Shown piece by piece: positions 54,046 through 62,870 of a stretch of DNA of 64,000 bases. How positions within the stretch are numbered: position 1 is the stretch's first letter; every line of letters starts with the position of its first letter. Source of the DNA: Candidatus Thiodiazotropha sp. (ex Monitilora ramsayi) (GTDB lineage Bacteria; Pseudomonadota; Gammaproteobacteria; Chromatiales; Chromatiaceae); the NCBI GenBank assembly GCA_025655595.1, contig JAHXIO010000002.1, positions 1-64,000 of the forward strand, given 5' to 3'. A program made the position numbers and the translations under genes. The notes beneath the pieces are model-generated. The model was not told the DNA's origin, did no database searches, and worked only from the letters and a program-made list of their open reading frames with translations.

Positions 54046-54064
54046 AAGGCCTGTTAACACTAAT
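54046..54064. repeat. Fragment of the structured palindromic element (tip only)
   Basis: AAGGCCTGTTAACACTAAT matches the tip of the 15156 and 31911 elements over 18 bases. The minus-strand cheA stop codon TAG (54060-54062) lies within it. No partner arm is found nearby. Confidence 0.6.
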
Positions 54065-56339
54065 ACTTCCTGGCATATTTACGCATCAGACCCGGTACAT
54101 CGACAATTAATGCGATATTTCCATCCCCGGTTATCGTTGCACCCGCCATACCTTCAAGACCTTGTAACAGCGCACCGAGCGGCTTAATCACAACCTCCTC
54201 TTGTCCGATCAGATGATCGACGACCAATCCGACCTGGATATTACCTACGTTGACGATTACCACATGTCCTCTCTGCCTGTCCTCATCCGTCAGCACTTTG
54301 GCTGGTGTCAGCCACTGACGCAGATAGAAGAGAGGCAAGGCACGTTCACGTACCATGATCGTAAGTTGTCCATCGACCACATTGGTTCGTTTCAGATCGA
54401 GATTGAATATCTCCACCACGCTGGCCAGGGGCAACGCGAAAGGCTGATTGCCCAGCACGACCATCAGTGTGGGCAAGATTGCCAGGGTCAATGGCAGCTT
54501 GATGGTGATGATGCTGCCGCGTCCCCACTCCGAGTCGATCTCCACCGACCCGTTCATCTGGGCAATTCTGGTTTTCACCACGTCCATGCCTACCCCCCGT
54601 CCGGAGACGTCTGAAATCTCCTTCTTGGTGGAAAAACCGGGTGCGAAAATCAGATTGAAACACTCTTTGTCATCCAGCCGGGCAGCAGCTTCCGTATCCA
54701 TCATGCCCTTCTCTACTGCCTTTTGACGTAACACCTCGGGATCCATACCTTTACCGTCGTCACTGATAGACAACAGGATATGATCGCCCTCCTGGGCGGC
54801 GGAGAGGAGTACGCTGCCGCGTCTCGGCTTACCCGCCTCTTCCCGCTCGTCTGGCAACTCAATACCGTGATCCACGGAATTCCGTACAAGATGGACCAGG
54901 GGATCAGCCAGGGCTTCGACCAAGTTCTTATCCAGGTCGGTATCCTCTCCCTCCATCTCCAGATCGATCTCTTTCTTCAGGCTCCGTGCAAGATCCCGAA
55001 CCACTCGTGGAAAACGGCCGAACACCTTTTTAATCGGCTGCATCCGTGTCTTCATCACTGCCAGTTGGAGATCGGCGGTCACTACATCGAGATTACCAAC
55101 CGCGTTGGCGACCTCTTCATCATTCAGGGTGGCCTTCAGCGTGGCCAGGCGGTTTCTCACCAAGACCAATTCGCCAACCATGTTCATGATATCGTCGAGT
55201 CTTTGGGTATCGACACGAACAGTGGTCTCGGCTGGAGGCTTAGCCGCCGCCTTTGCGGGTGCAGGTGCACGCCCTGCAGATTTTTCAGCTGTTGCTGCCT
55301 TAGCGGCAGGTTTCGCTTTGCTGGCGGGCTTGGATTTGGGCTTGGGCTTGGCCGGCTTCTTGGTCTCAGCCGGAGCAGCCTCGGGCTTTTTCTGAGCAGC
55401 CCCTTCCCCACTCTTCACTTTACCCGGATCGAACTTGCCCTCCCCATGGATCTGATCCAGCAGGGCGTCAAACTCTTCCTCGGATATCTCATCATCCCCT
55501 GCCGGCTGTGGAGTCTTTGGCTCGGGAGCTGCAGCTCCATTAGGCAGTTTACCTGGATCGAATTTACCTTTGCCGTGAATCTGATCGAGCAGATTATCGA
55601 ACTCCTCTTCAGTGATCTCATCCGATGCCGCAGTCGCAGCAGGTGCAGTCTTCTCTTCAGCCGCATCCGGTTTGCCAGTGAACTTGCCTTTACCATGCAG
55701 TTCATCCAACAGGGATTCGAATTCGTCTTCCGATATATCATCACTCTTGGCTGGTGCGGCCGGTTCGTGGATAGCCTGCAACAGGTCCTCGAATTCATCA
55801 TCGGTGAGATTATCGTGTCCACCGGCCGATTCCGCAGGTGCTGTTGGGGCGGCTGCCGCTTCCCGTACAACCTCCGCTGTTTCCGCCACCGCTTCGACCG
55901 CATCAGCTACAGCCTCTTCCTCCGCCGCTTCGACAGGGGCCTCCTCATCTACGGGAACGGCAAAACCGTTGAGTCTCTGGATCAGTTCGGGATCGGCATG
56001 ATCCGGCATGGTACCTTCGCGTACTTCGTTGAACATGACGTTGACCACGTCCAACACCTCAAGCACCGCATCCATCAGATCTGGACCGACGGGCCGCTGT
56101 CCTTGCCGTAAAATATTGAAGACGTCCTCGGCGCGGTGACAGACCTCTACCAGCGGATCGATACTGAGAAAGCCGGCGCCACCCTTGATGGTATGGAAAC
56201 CGCGAAATACCGCATTGAGCAGATCGTAGTCATCGGGTTGCTGCTCGAGGTCAACCAGTTGTTCACTGAGTTGCTCGAGTATCTCTCCAGCCTCGACCAG
56301 AAAATCCTGTAGGATCTCGTCATTGACATCGATGCTCAT
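54060..56339 (-). CDS. cheA: Chemotaxis histidine kinase CheA
   Basis: This 759-residue CheA has an N-terminal histidine phosphotransfer domain (phospho-accepting H49 in RGFHTIKGGAGF), a long linker (about 130-385), then dimerisation, ATPase (N box VHLVRNSVDHGIELP, G boxes DDGKGMDP, GRGVGMDVV) and C-terminal CheW-like domains. The linker has four repeats of an ISEEEFDxLLDQIHG-like unit (about residues 170-305) followed by lysine/alanine/proline-rich sequence. Each unit could be a small docking helix. A classic CheY-binding P2 domain is not evident. It precedes cheB; a possible sigma-28 promoter lies just upstream. Confidence 0.95.
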   Translation of the reverse strand: MSIDVNDEILQDFLVEAGEILEQLSEQLVDLEQQPDDYDLLNAVFRGFHTIKGGAGFLSIDPLVEVCHRAEDVFNILRQGQRPVGPDLMDAVLEVLDVVNVMFNEVREGTMPDHADPELIQRLNGFAVPVDEEAPVEAAEEEAVADAVEAVAETAEVVREAAAAPTAPAESAGGHDNLTDDEFEDLLQAIHEPAAPAKSDDISEDEFESLLDELHGKGKFTGKPDAAEEKTAPAATAASDEITEEEFDNLLDQIHGKGKFDPGKLPNGAAAPEPKTPQPAGDDEISEEEFDALLDQIHGEGKFDPGKVKSGEGAAQKKPEAAPAETKKPAKPKPKSKPASKAKPAAKAATAEKSAGRAPAPAKAAAKPPAETTVRVDTQRLDDIMNMVGELVLVRNRLATLKATLNDEEVANAVGNLDVVTADLQLAVMKTRMQPIKKVFGRFPRVVRDLARSLKKEIDLEMEGEDTDLDKNLVEALADPLVHLVRNSVDHGIELPDEREEAGKPRRGSVLLSAAQEGDHILLSISDDGKGMDPEVLRQKAVEKGMMDTEAAARLDDKECFNLIFAPGFSTKKEISDVSGRGVGMDVVKTRIAQMNGSVEIDSEWGRGSIITIKLPLTLAILPTLMVVLGNQPFALPLASVVEIFNLDLKRTNVVDGQLTIMVRERALPLFYLRQWLTPAKVLTDEDRQRGHVVIVNVGNIQVGLVVDHLIGQEEVVIKPLGALLQGLEGMAGATITGDGNIALIVDVPGLMRKYARKY

Positions 56340-56393
56340 CTATTGCTCCAGGCCTATTTGCCACACCTTTTCTTACAGCGGTTATCGATCTAG

Positions 56394-56420
56394 TTATCGG
56401 TCAATGAATCCATAACTAAA
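56394..56420 (-). promoter_or_regulatory. Possible sigma-28 (FliA) promoter upstream of cheA
   Basis: On the minus strand TTTAGTTA, 11 bases and ACCGATAA resemble the FliA consensus TAAAGTTT-N11-GCCGATAA (5/8 and 7/8 matches, correct spacing), about 55 bases before the cheA start. It overlaps the cheZ end. Confidence 0.35.
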
Positions 56421-57159
56421 ATCCCAGACTCGATAGCAGGTCATCCACATCGTCTTGACTCGTCACCTGCTCTCCCTGGTCCAGACCCGGGATAGCGGGG
56501 CCGGACAACTCCTTCGCATCGTGTTTGGCTGCTTTTCCGTCATCGAGTTTGTTACCGGTGATTCGAACCAGTTTGACCAGCTTCTCCTCAACGTCGTGCA
56601 CCAGCGTAATAACCTTGCGGATGATCTGGCCGGTCAGATCCTGGAAATCCTGAGCCATGAGGACCTCCGACAGACTCGCATGAAGCGCTTTTGAATCCTC
56701 CGTTGACTGCTGCAGAAAATCGGTCAGCCGATCACTCAGGTCCTTGAATTCGTCTTTGTTGAGCATTCGTTGACGCAGTTTGTCCCACTCCTCCGACAAA
56801 TCCGCTGAGCACTTCTCCATCTCAGCTACCACAGGCAGGCTCTTTTCAACCTGTGTCAGGGTCCGATCGGCAGATTGTTGCGTCATGGTAATGACATAGT
56901 TGAGGCGCTCTTTCGCATCCGGGATCTCAACATTGGTCATATCCGAGATTTTCGCATCAAGTAGAAAACCGTTGATAGCGTCATGCAGCTCTCTGGTCAG
57001 GCGACCGACCTCAACAAAAAGGTCATCGTTACTGCCTGAAGCCGGCGAGAGAGATTCGATAAGGCGTTCTGCCTCATCTTCATTTCCCGCTTCCAGACTT
57101 GCTACCAAGGCTCGGGCAGTTTCCAGACGGTCTTCGTTTTGTTCATTCTTCTGCGCCAT
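56416..57159 (-). CDS. cheZ: Chemotaxis phosphatase CheZ
   Basis: CheZ speeds dephosphorylation of CheY-P. The ATG at 57159 follows GGGAG and gives 247 residues (MAQKNEQNEDR); an open frame continues eight codons further. The catalytic region is EVLMAQDFQDLTGQIIRKVITLV (Asp-Gln pair in LMAQDFQDLTGQ). The C-terminal CheY-binding helix DDVDDLLSSLGF is preserved. It lies 24 bases after cheY. Secure. Confidence 0.94.
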   Translation of the reverse strand: MAQKNEQNEDRLETARALVASLEAGNEDEAERLIESLSPASGSNDDLFVEVGRLTRELHDAINGFLLDAKISDMTNVEIPDAKERLNYVITMTQQSADRTLTQVEKSLPVVAEMEKCSADLSEEWDKLRQRMLNKDEFKDLSDRLTDFLQQSTEDSKALHASLSEVLMAQDFQDLTGQIIRKVITLVHDVEEKLVKLVRITGNKLDDGKAAKHDAKELSGPAIPGLDQGEQVTSQDDVDDLLSSLGF

Positions 57160-57183
57160 GCCTAAACTCCCATGCTGCATCAA

Positions 57184-57567
57184 TTAACCCACGCGTTCGA
57201 AGATCTTGTCGATCTTCTCTTCCAGGGTTGTCGCGGTAAACGGCTTAACCACATAACCATTGACGCCGGCTTGCGCGGCCTCGATGATCTGTTCTCTCTT
57301 CGATTCCGCCGTTACCATCAGCACGGGGAGTTTGGCCAGTTTGTCGTCGGCCCGGACTGCCTTGAGCAGGTCAATGCCGGTCATGCCGGGCATATTCCAA
57401 TCGGAGACGAGAAAGTCGAAGTTTCCGTTCTGCAACATGGGGAGCGCGGTAAGACCGTCATCCGCCTCCTGGGTGTTGTTGAACCCTAGATCGCGCAATA
57501 GGTTCTTAATGATGCGCCTCATGGTCGAAAAATCATCCACAATGAGGATCTTCATGTTCTTATCCAA
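57184..57567 (-). CDS. cheY: Chemotaxis response regulator CheY
   Basis: CheY-P binds the flagellar switch. The 127-residue single receiver has the acidic pair in [11 protein letters not shown], the phosphoacceptor aspartate in [12 protein letters not shown], threonine in LMVTAES and lysine in GYVVKPF. I use the TTG at 57567 with GGAGG five bases upstream (giving [13 protein letters not shown]); an ATG at 57555 would also work. It lies 59 bases after fliA. Secure. Confidence 0.95.
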   Translation of the reverse strand: MDKNMKILIVDDFSTMRRIIKNLLRDLGFNNTQEADDGLTALPMLQNGNFDFLVSDWNMPGMTGIDLLKAVRADDKLAKLPVLMVTAESKREQIIEAAQAGVNGYVVKPFTATTLEEKIDKIFERVG

Positions 57568-57626
57568 GACAACCTCCCGTCTCTGTGCTGCCGTAACCAA
57601 TCAAACCAAGCAACCAATACATGCTA

Positions 57627-58379
57627 TTAATCTTCCTCCTGAGCCAAAGAGAGCCACTCCGTAAGCCGCGACCGCAGACGCAACGTGGCTTGGCTGTGAA
57701 TCTGACAGATACGGGACTCGCTGACACCCAGTACGCTGCCGATCTCCCTCAGATTCATCTCATCATCGTAATACATGGCAATGACCAAACGCTCCCGTTC
57801 CGGCAGGCCGGCAATAGCATCGGCCAGGGCCTCTTTAAAAGCGGATTTCTGTAATCCCTCAAACGGAGTGTCCGTCGTCCCCTCCGTCTGAAAAGGCAAC
57901 CCTTCATTCACCGCTGTCAGTTCATCCAGGCTGAATATCCGGCAGCCTGTAGAGTCCTTGAGTATCTGATGATAGTCATGCAGGCTCATATCGAGTGCTT
58001 CGGCGACCTCTACATCACGCGCATCGCGCCCCTCGTTATTTTCGATCTCCCGCATCGCTTCGGCCACCATCCGCGCCTTTCGGTGAACGGAACGCGGTGT
58101 CCAGTCACTGCGGCGGATCTCGTCAAGCATGGCGCCACGAATACGTATACCCGCATAGGTCTCAAAGCTGGCACCCTGAGTCGGGTCATAATTTTTGCTC
58201 GCCTCCAGCAATCCCAACATCCCGGCCTGGATCAGGTCATCCGCCTGCACGTTTGGCGGCAACCGATTCATCAGGTGGTAAGCGATGCGTTTCACCAGTC
58301 CCGCATGCTCATTCACCAGGTCATTGAAGTTCTGCTGTTCCTGCATGGCGGTGTATGTCGCTAAACCGTTCACCGTCAA
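57627..58379 (-). CDS. fliA: Flagellar sigma factor FliA (sigma-28)
   Basis: FliA directs transcription of late flagellar and chemotaxis genes. The 250-residue product has region 2 (YHLMNRLPPNVQADDLIQAGMLGLLEA) and ASFETYAGIRIRGAMLDEIRRSDW, region 3, and region 4 with the DNA-binding helix REIGSVLGVSESRICQIHSQA. It overlaps flhG by ATGA and is followed by cheY, the usual polar-flagellate order. No flgM (anti-sigma) is in the window. Confidence 0.95.
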   Translation of the reverse strand: MTVNGLATYTAMQEQQNFNDLVNEHAGLVKRIAYHLMNRLPPNVQADDLIQAGMLGLLEASKNYDPTQGASFETYAGIRIRGAMLDEIRRSDWTPRSVHRKARMVAEAMREIENNEGRDARDVEVAEALDMSLHDYHQILKDSTGCRIFSLDELTAVNEGLPFQTEGTTDTPFEGLQKSAFKEALADAIAGLPERERLVIAMYYDDEMNLREIGSVLGVSESRICQIHSQATLRLRSRLTEWLSLAQEED

Positions 58380-59257
58380 ATCTCCCCGTATTGGCTTGAA
58401 AATTGAATCAGGCGCTCGACGAAAAACTGCAGATCTCCACTGACACCTGTGGGTACAGGCCAGTTATCGGCCTTTTTAGCCAGATTCTTGAATGCCTGTG
58501 AAGCGCGCGCCCTGGGATAGGCCTCGACCACAGGTTTCTGGCTCTTGACCGCCTTACGCAGTTGTTCGTCGAACGGAATGCTGCCCATGTAGCTGAGCAT
58601 CACATCCAGGTACTGGTCGGTAACCCGACACATTTTATTGTACAGGTCTCTGCCTTCCTGCACGCTTTTCACCATATTCGAAAGAATACGGAAACGGCTG
58701 ATGCCGTGTTCCCGATTGAGCAGCTTGATAATCGCATAGGCATCGGTAATCGAGGCGGGCTCATCGCACACGACTACGATCTGCTCCTGGGCCGCCCTGC
58801 TGAAACTGACCACAAGGTCGGAAATACCGGCAGCGGTATCGATGAGCAACACATCCACATCGTTGGAGACTTCACTGAAGGCATGAATCAAACCCGCATG
58901 CTCGGCTTGACTCATCTCCGCCATGTGCTGGATACCGGATGCACCGGGTATCACCCTCATGCCTCTAGGGCCGGTCACCATGATCTCTTCCAGGCTGCAC
59001 TCGCCATTCATGACATGAGAGAGATTCCGCTTGGCGTGCAAGCCGAGGATCACATCGATATTGGCCAGTCCCAAGTCGGCATCGAGCAACATCACCCGGC
59101 GCCCCATCTGTGCCATGGCCACGCCCAGATTAACGGAGATATTTGTCTTGCCCACACCACCCTTACCGCCGGTGACGGCAATGACTCTGACGGGATCCGG
59201 ATTCACCATCCGACGGAGTCCTGTAGCCTGGTCTTCAATCTGCTCAGACATGTGCAT
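58376..59257 (-). CDS. flhG: Flagellar number regulator FlhG (FleN), MinD-like ATPase
   Basis: FlhG limits flagellar number at the pole together with FlhF and in some species inhibits FleQ. The product (about 293 residues) has the deviant Walker A TGGKGGVGKTNISVNLG and MLLDADLGLANIDVILGL, and LLIDTAAGISD as Walker B. ATGs at 59257 and 59251 and a GTG at 59263 (best spaced to GGAGG) are close alternatives. It overlaps flhF and fliA. Secure. Confidence 0.94.
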   Translation of the reverse strand: MHMSEQIEDQATGLRRMVNPDPVRVIAVTGGKGGVGKTNISVNLGVAMAQMGRRVMLLDADLGLANIDVILGLHAKRNLSHVMNGECSLEEIMVTGPRGMRVIPGASGIQHMAEMSQAEHAGLIHAFSEVSNDVDVLLIDTAAGISDLVVSFSRAAQEQIVVVCDEPASITDAYAIIKLLNREHGISRFRILSNMVKSVQEGRDLYNKMCRVTDQYLDVMLSYMGSIPFDEQLRKAVKSQKPVVEAYPRARASQAFKNLAKKADNWPVPTGVSGDLQFFVERLIQFSSQYGEI

Positions 59258-60509
59258 GTTCACCCATTCCTCCAAAGGCCATCGCCAGACAATCCTCATC
59301 GGGACTGTACTCACTGGAATCGCACAGTTCGATCGCCTGACTGATCAGGTTCTTGGCACTTGCGATATGGATATCTTCCGGCACCCGCTGTCCGTCTGTG
59401 ACAAAAGCCAGCGGCAATCGTGAATCGATCAGGCCGGAGAAGACACCGCCCAACTCGGCCGCTTCATCGGTTTTTGTGACGATGGCTCCGACAGGCTCCG
59501 CATCGGCGAATGCCTGAACCGCACGAGTCAGCGCGGCACGCTGGGTAGTGGCGGATAGCGTCAACAGCGTTTTTATCGGGTGGTTGCCAGTCGTCATTAT
59601 GGAGAGCCGCTCAGTCAGCTCCAGATCACGCAACCCCATGCCTGCGGTATCGATCAGAACCAACCGCTTATCGGCAAAGGCATGCAGCGCGTCACTGAGG
59701 TCCTCGGCGGAAGCGGCACTGCGTACCGGCACATCGAGAATGCGGCCGTAGTTATGCAGTTGTTCCTGTGCGCCGATCCGGTAACTGTCGGTGGAGATCA
59801 GTGCCAGGTGACGGTTGCCGTGGCGTAGACAGAATTTTGCCGCCAACTTGGCAATTGTGGTGGTCTTGCCTACACCGGTTGGACCCACCAACGCGACGAT
59901 ACCGCCGCGATCGAGCAGGTCTTCCTGGTAGATGGGTAATTCATGATTGAGATGAGAGAGAGACTGGCGCCAGGCCTGCTCCGGTGTCTCGGCATCTTCC
60001 ACCCGGTAAGCCAATTCACGACAGTGCGCCGCATCGAGGCCGAGAGCAATCAGCCGTCTGAGTAATTCCTGTGTCTGCGGACGCCGCTGACCAAGATCCC
60101 GCCAGGTCAGCTCGGAAAGTTCGTTCTCCATCATTCGGCGCATGGCCTGCATCTCGCGACGCATCTCCCGCAGTACCGGATCCTGACTCCACTCCACGCG
60201 GGGCTGGCTCAGATTCCCTCTGACAGTTGGTTCAATTGTCGATTTGGCGTCAGGGGCTTTGTTTAAATCCTGTGGCAGATCAGACTGACGCGTTTGGTGC
60301 GGGCGTTTGGGAGCGGGTTTCGGTTTATCTGGGTAAGAGGTGGGTTGAGACGATGTAAATGCCGACTCGTCGTAATCAACGGCCGCCACCAGCTCGACAC
60401 CACCCTCTACGCTCTTATTGGAGAGAATCACGGCGTCCGCACCCAGGGCTTCCCTTACCTGGCGCAGCGCCCGGCGCATGTCGGCTGCAAAAAATCGGCG
60501 TATTTTCAT
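59244..60509 (-). CDS. flhF: Flagellar placement GTPase FlhF
   Basis: FlhF is an SRP-type GTPase that sets the polar flagellar site. From the ATG at 60509 the protein is 421 residues: N-terminal B domain (MKIRRFFAADMRRALRQVREALGADAVILSNK), a disordered linker (about 70-115), and an NG domain with P-loop GPTGVGKTTTIAKLAAKF, DSYRIGAQEQLHNY, DTAGMGLRD and TKTDEAAELG. A frame of 12 extra codons upstream lacks support. It overlaps flhG and follows flhA by about 50 bases. Confidence 0.95.
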   Translation of the reverse strand: MKIRRFFAADMRRALRQVREALGADAVILSNKSVEGGVELVAAVDYDESAFTSSQPTSYPDKPKPAPKRPHQTRQSDLPQDLNKAPDAKSTIEPTVRGNLSQPRVEWSQDPVLREMRREMQAMRRMMENELSELTWRDLGQRRPQTQELLRRLIALGLDAAHCRELAYRVEDAETPEQAWRQSLSHLNHELPIYQEDLLDRGGIVALVGPTGVGKTTTIAKLAAKFCLRHGNRHLALISTDSYRIGAQEQLHNYGRILDVPVRSAASAEDLSDALHAFADKRLVLIDTAGMGLRDLELTERLSIMTTGNHPIKTLLTLSATTQRAALTRAVQAFADAEPVGAIVTKTDEAAELGGVFSGLIDSRLPLAFVTDGQRVPEDIHIASAKNLISQAIELCDSSEYSPDEDCLAMAFGGMGEHAHV

Positions 60510-60563
60510 CAGTGGCGATCCCCGTGTCTGTCTGCTGGATCGCAACTGTCAGCGAGCGACCCC

Positions 60564-62672
60564 TCAGCCTTCCTGTCTTATCTCTGCGTTTGTGTTACCT
60601 ATGGTGGAAACCACCTTTATCTGGCGGTTGTCCGGCACTTCGTTATAAGAGAGAACATGCAGACCGGGTGCCGCGTGCTTGGCGAATCGGGCCATCCAGG
60701 GCCTGATCGGCGCAGCCACCAGGAGGATCCCTTCAAAGCCCTGCGCCTCCATGGCGGCGTGGGTCTCACCCAGTGCACTCTGCAGTCTCTCCGCCAGGCC
60801 CGGTTCGAACCCGGCCTGACCCTCTTCAGAGGACTGCATGGTACGTTGCAATAACTGTTCCAAATTTGCATCCAGTACGGCGACAGGAATTTCTTCAGTA
60901 GTTCCAGTAAGTTGCTGCACGATACCCCGTGACAGGGCGACCCTGACGGCAGCTGTCAAAACGCCGGGGTCTTGACTCCTGGGGGCCTGCTCCGCCAAGG
61001 TTTCGGCGATTCGGCGGATATCGCGGATCGGCACATGCTCGGAGAGCAGGTTCTGCAGGATCTTCACCACCACACTCATTGGCAGTGTGTTGGGGATCAG
61101 ATCCTCAACCAGTTTGGGTGCCGTTTTGGCCAGCATGTCGAAGAGCTGTTGTGCCTCCTCGTGTCCGAGCAATTCACTGGACTGGCCGTGCAGGATCTCG
61201 CTCAGATGGGTGGCGACCACCGTACTGGCATCCACCACGGTGTAGCCCAGTGTCTGTGCCTGGTCCTTCTGCTCCGGCTCGATCCAGACCGCATCCAAAC
61301 CGAAGGTGGGATCTTTGGTTGCCACGCCCTGCAGTTCACCGAAAACCTGTCCCGGATTAATCGCCAACTCCCGGTCAGGAAGAATCTCCGCCTGGGCCAT
61401 CGAGACCCCGTTGATCGAGATGCGATAGCTGTTGGGGCTCAGGTCCAGGTTGTCCCGGATATGCACTGACGGGATGAGAAAACCGAGTTCCTGAGAAAGC
61501 TTGCGTCTCACACCCTTGATGCGGTTCATCAACTGGCCGCCCTGATTGCGGTCGACCAGCGGGATCAGCCGGTAACCGACCTCCAGTCCGATCAGATCGA
61601 CCGGTTGTACATCCTCCCAACCCAGGTCACGTTGTTCAGGTTGCTCCTGGGGTTCCGCCTCCATGGGTTCGGGTTCGGGCTGTTGCTGACGCTGCCAGAT
61701 CATCCAGGCACCCGCAGCCGCCGCAGCAGCCAGGGTCAGAAAGGCAAAATTCGGCATACCCGGAATAATGCCCATGAAAAAGAGCACCCCGGCAGCCACC
61801 CCCAGCGCCTTCGGGCTGGTAAATAGCTGGTTGACGATCTGGCCACCCACATCCTGGGAGCTGGCGACACGGGTCACGATGATCGCCGCAGAGGTCGACA
61901 ACAGCAATGAGGGTATCTGTGCCACCAAGCCGTCACCGATGGTCAACAGCACATAGTTCTGCAGTGCCGTGGAGAAATCGAGATCGTGCTGGGCCATACC
62001 GATGGAGAGCCCGCCGATGATATTGATAAAGAGAATCAGGATGCCGGCGACCGCATCGCCGCGCACGAATTTACTGGCACCGTCCATGGCCCCGTAGAAA
62101 TCGGCCTCTTGGGCGACGTCTTCTCGCCGCTCCCGGGCCTCATCCTGGCTGATCAGACCCGAGTTGAGGTCCGCATCGATGGCCATCTGCTTACCGGGCA
62201 TGGCATCCAGGGTGAATCTGGCGCTGACTTCAGATACCCGTCCCGCACCCTTGGTGACCACCACGAAGTTGATGATCACCAGGATCAGGAAGACCACCAG
62301 ACCCACGGCGTAGTTACCGCCGATAACAAAGGCGCCAAAAGCCTCGATCACCTTACCCGCCGCATCACCGCCGGTGTGGCCCTCCAACAGCACAACACGG
62401 GTCGAAGCGACGTTCAACGCCAAGCGTAGCAAGGTGGCAATCAACAACAGACTGGGGAACACGGAGAAGTCGAGCGGTCGACGTGTATAGACCACCACCA
62501 GCATCACCACCAGAGAGAGGGTGATATTGAAGGTAAAGAACATATCCAGTGCGATAGGCGGCAGCGGGATCACTACCATCGCCAACAGCATCAACAGTAC
62601 CAGTGGTGCACCGATACCGCGGGCTCCCGCTTGTTTTACATTGGATAGGATTGCTGTTGCGTCCATCTTCAA
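60564..62672 (-). CDS. flhA: Flagellar type III export gate protein FlhA
   Basis: FlhA is the export-gate membrane protein of the flagellar type III secretion system. The 702-residue product has eight membrane segments in the N-terminal half, the FHIPEP-like cytoplasmic linker region (SARFTLDAMPGKQMAIDADLNSGLI is the hallmark) and the C-terminal nonameric ring domain (about 345-702) with IDASTVVATHLSEILHGQ-like (VVDASTVVATHLSEILHGQ). The start could be at 62672 or two codons on (62666). The A/T-rich repeat lies between flhB and flhA. Secure. Confidence 0.96.
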   Translation of the reverse strand: MKMDATAILSNVKQAGARGIGAPLVLLMLLAMVVIPLPPIALDMFFTFNITLSLVVMLVVVYTRRPLDFSVFPSLLLIATLLRLALNVASTRVVLLEGHTGGDAAGKVIEAFGAFVIGGNYAVGLVVFLILVIINFVVVTKGAGRVSEVSARFTLDAMPGKQMAIDADLNSGLISQDEARERREDVAQEADFYGAMDGASKFVRGDAVAGILILFINIIGGLSIGMAQHDLDFSTALQNYVLLTIGDGLVAQIPSLLLSTSAAIIVTRVASSQDVGGQIVNQLFTSPKALGVAAGVLFFMGIIPGMPNFAFLTLAAAAAAGAWMIWQRQQQPEPEPMEAEPQEQPEQRDLGWEDVQPVDLIGLEVGYRLIPLVDRNQGGQLMNRIKGVRRKLSQELGFLIPSVHIRDNLDLSPNSYRISINGVSMAQAEILPDRELAINPGQVFGELQGVATKDPTFGLDAVWIEPEQKDQAQTLGYTVVDASTVVATHLSEILHGQSSELLGHEEAQQLFDMLAKTAPKLVEDLIPNTLPMSVVVKILQNLLSEHVPIRDIRRIAETLAEQAPRSQDPGVLTAAVRVALSRGIVQQLTGTTEEIPVAVLDANLEQLLQRTMQSSEEGQAGFEPGLAERLQSALGETHAAMEAQGFEGILLVAAPIRPWMARFAKHAAPGLHVLSYNEVPDNRQIKVVSTIGNTNAEIRQEG

Positions 62673-62680
62673 TACCTTGA

Positions 62681-62870
62681 ATTATTAATTTTTAATTGTG
62701 AATTTTGAATTCTGGTGCTCGCTTCGCTCGCGCCTGATCTATCCATGAGCTTCGACGATCGCTGGTATTTGCCGATCACATCTTCCACCTTTGCCAATGA
62801 ACTCATTACTGAGCTAAAACCAGTCGTGCACGAAGTGCACACATCCAATTCAAAATTCAAAATTAAATTA
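62681..62870. repeat. Dispersed A/T-rich terminal-inverted-repeat element (copy B)
   Basis: The ends (about 62681-62711 and 62847-62869) are imperfect inverted repeats of the TTTGAATT words seen at 870-1036. The next inner words GTGCTCGCTTCGCTCG (62715-62730) and hairpin GTGCACGAAGTGCAC (62826-62840) are shared or similar; the 95-base interior is unrelated to copy A. The element lies between flhB and flhA, and the flhB TAA stop (62868-62870) sits at its end. Confidence 0.75.

Noticed and set aside
54780..56111. 443-codon plus-strand frame opposite cheA
   Set aside because: It mirrors the biased codons and the repeats of cheA, has low-complexity composition and no family resemblance.
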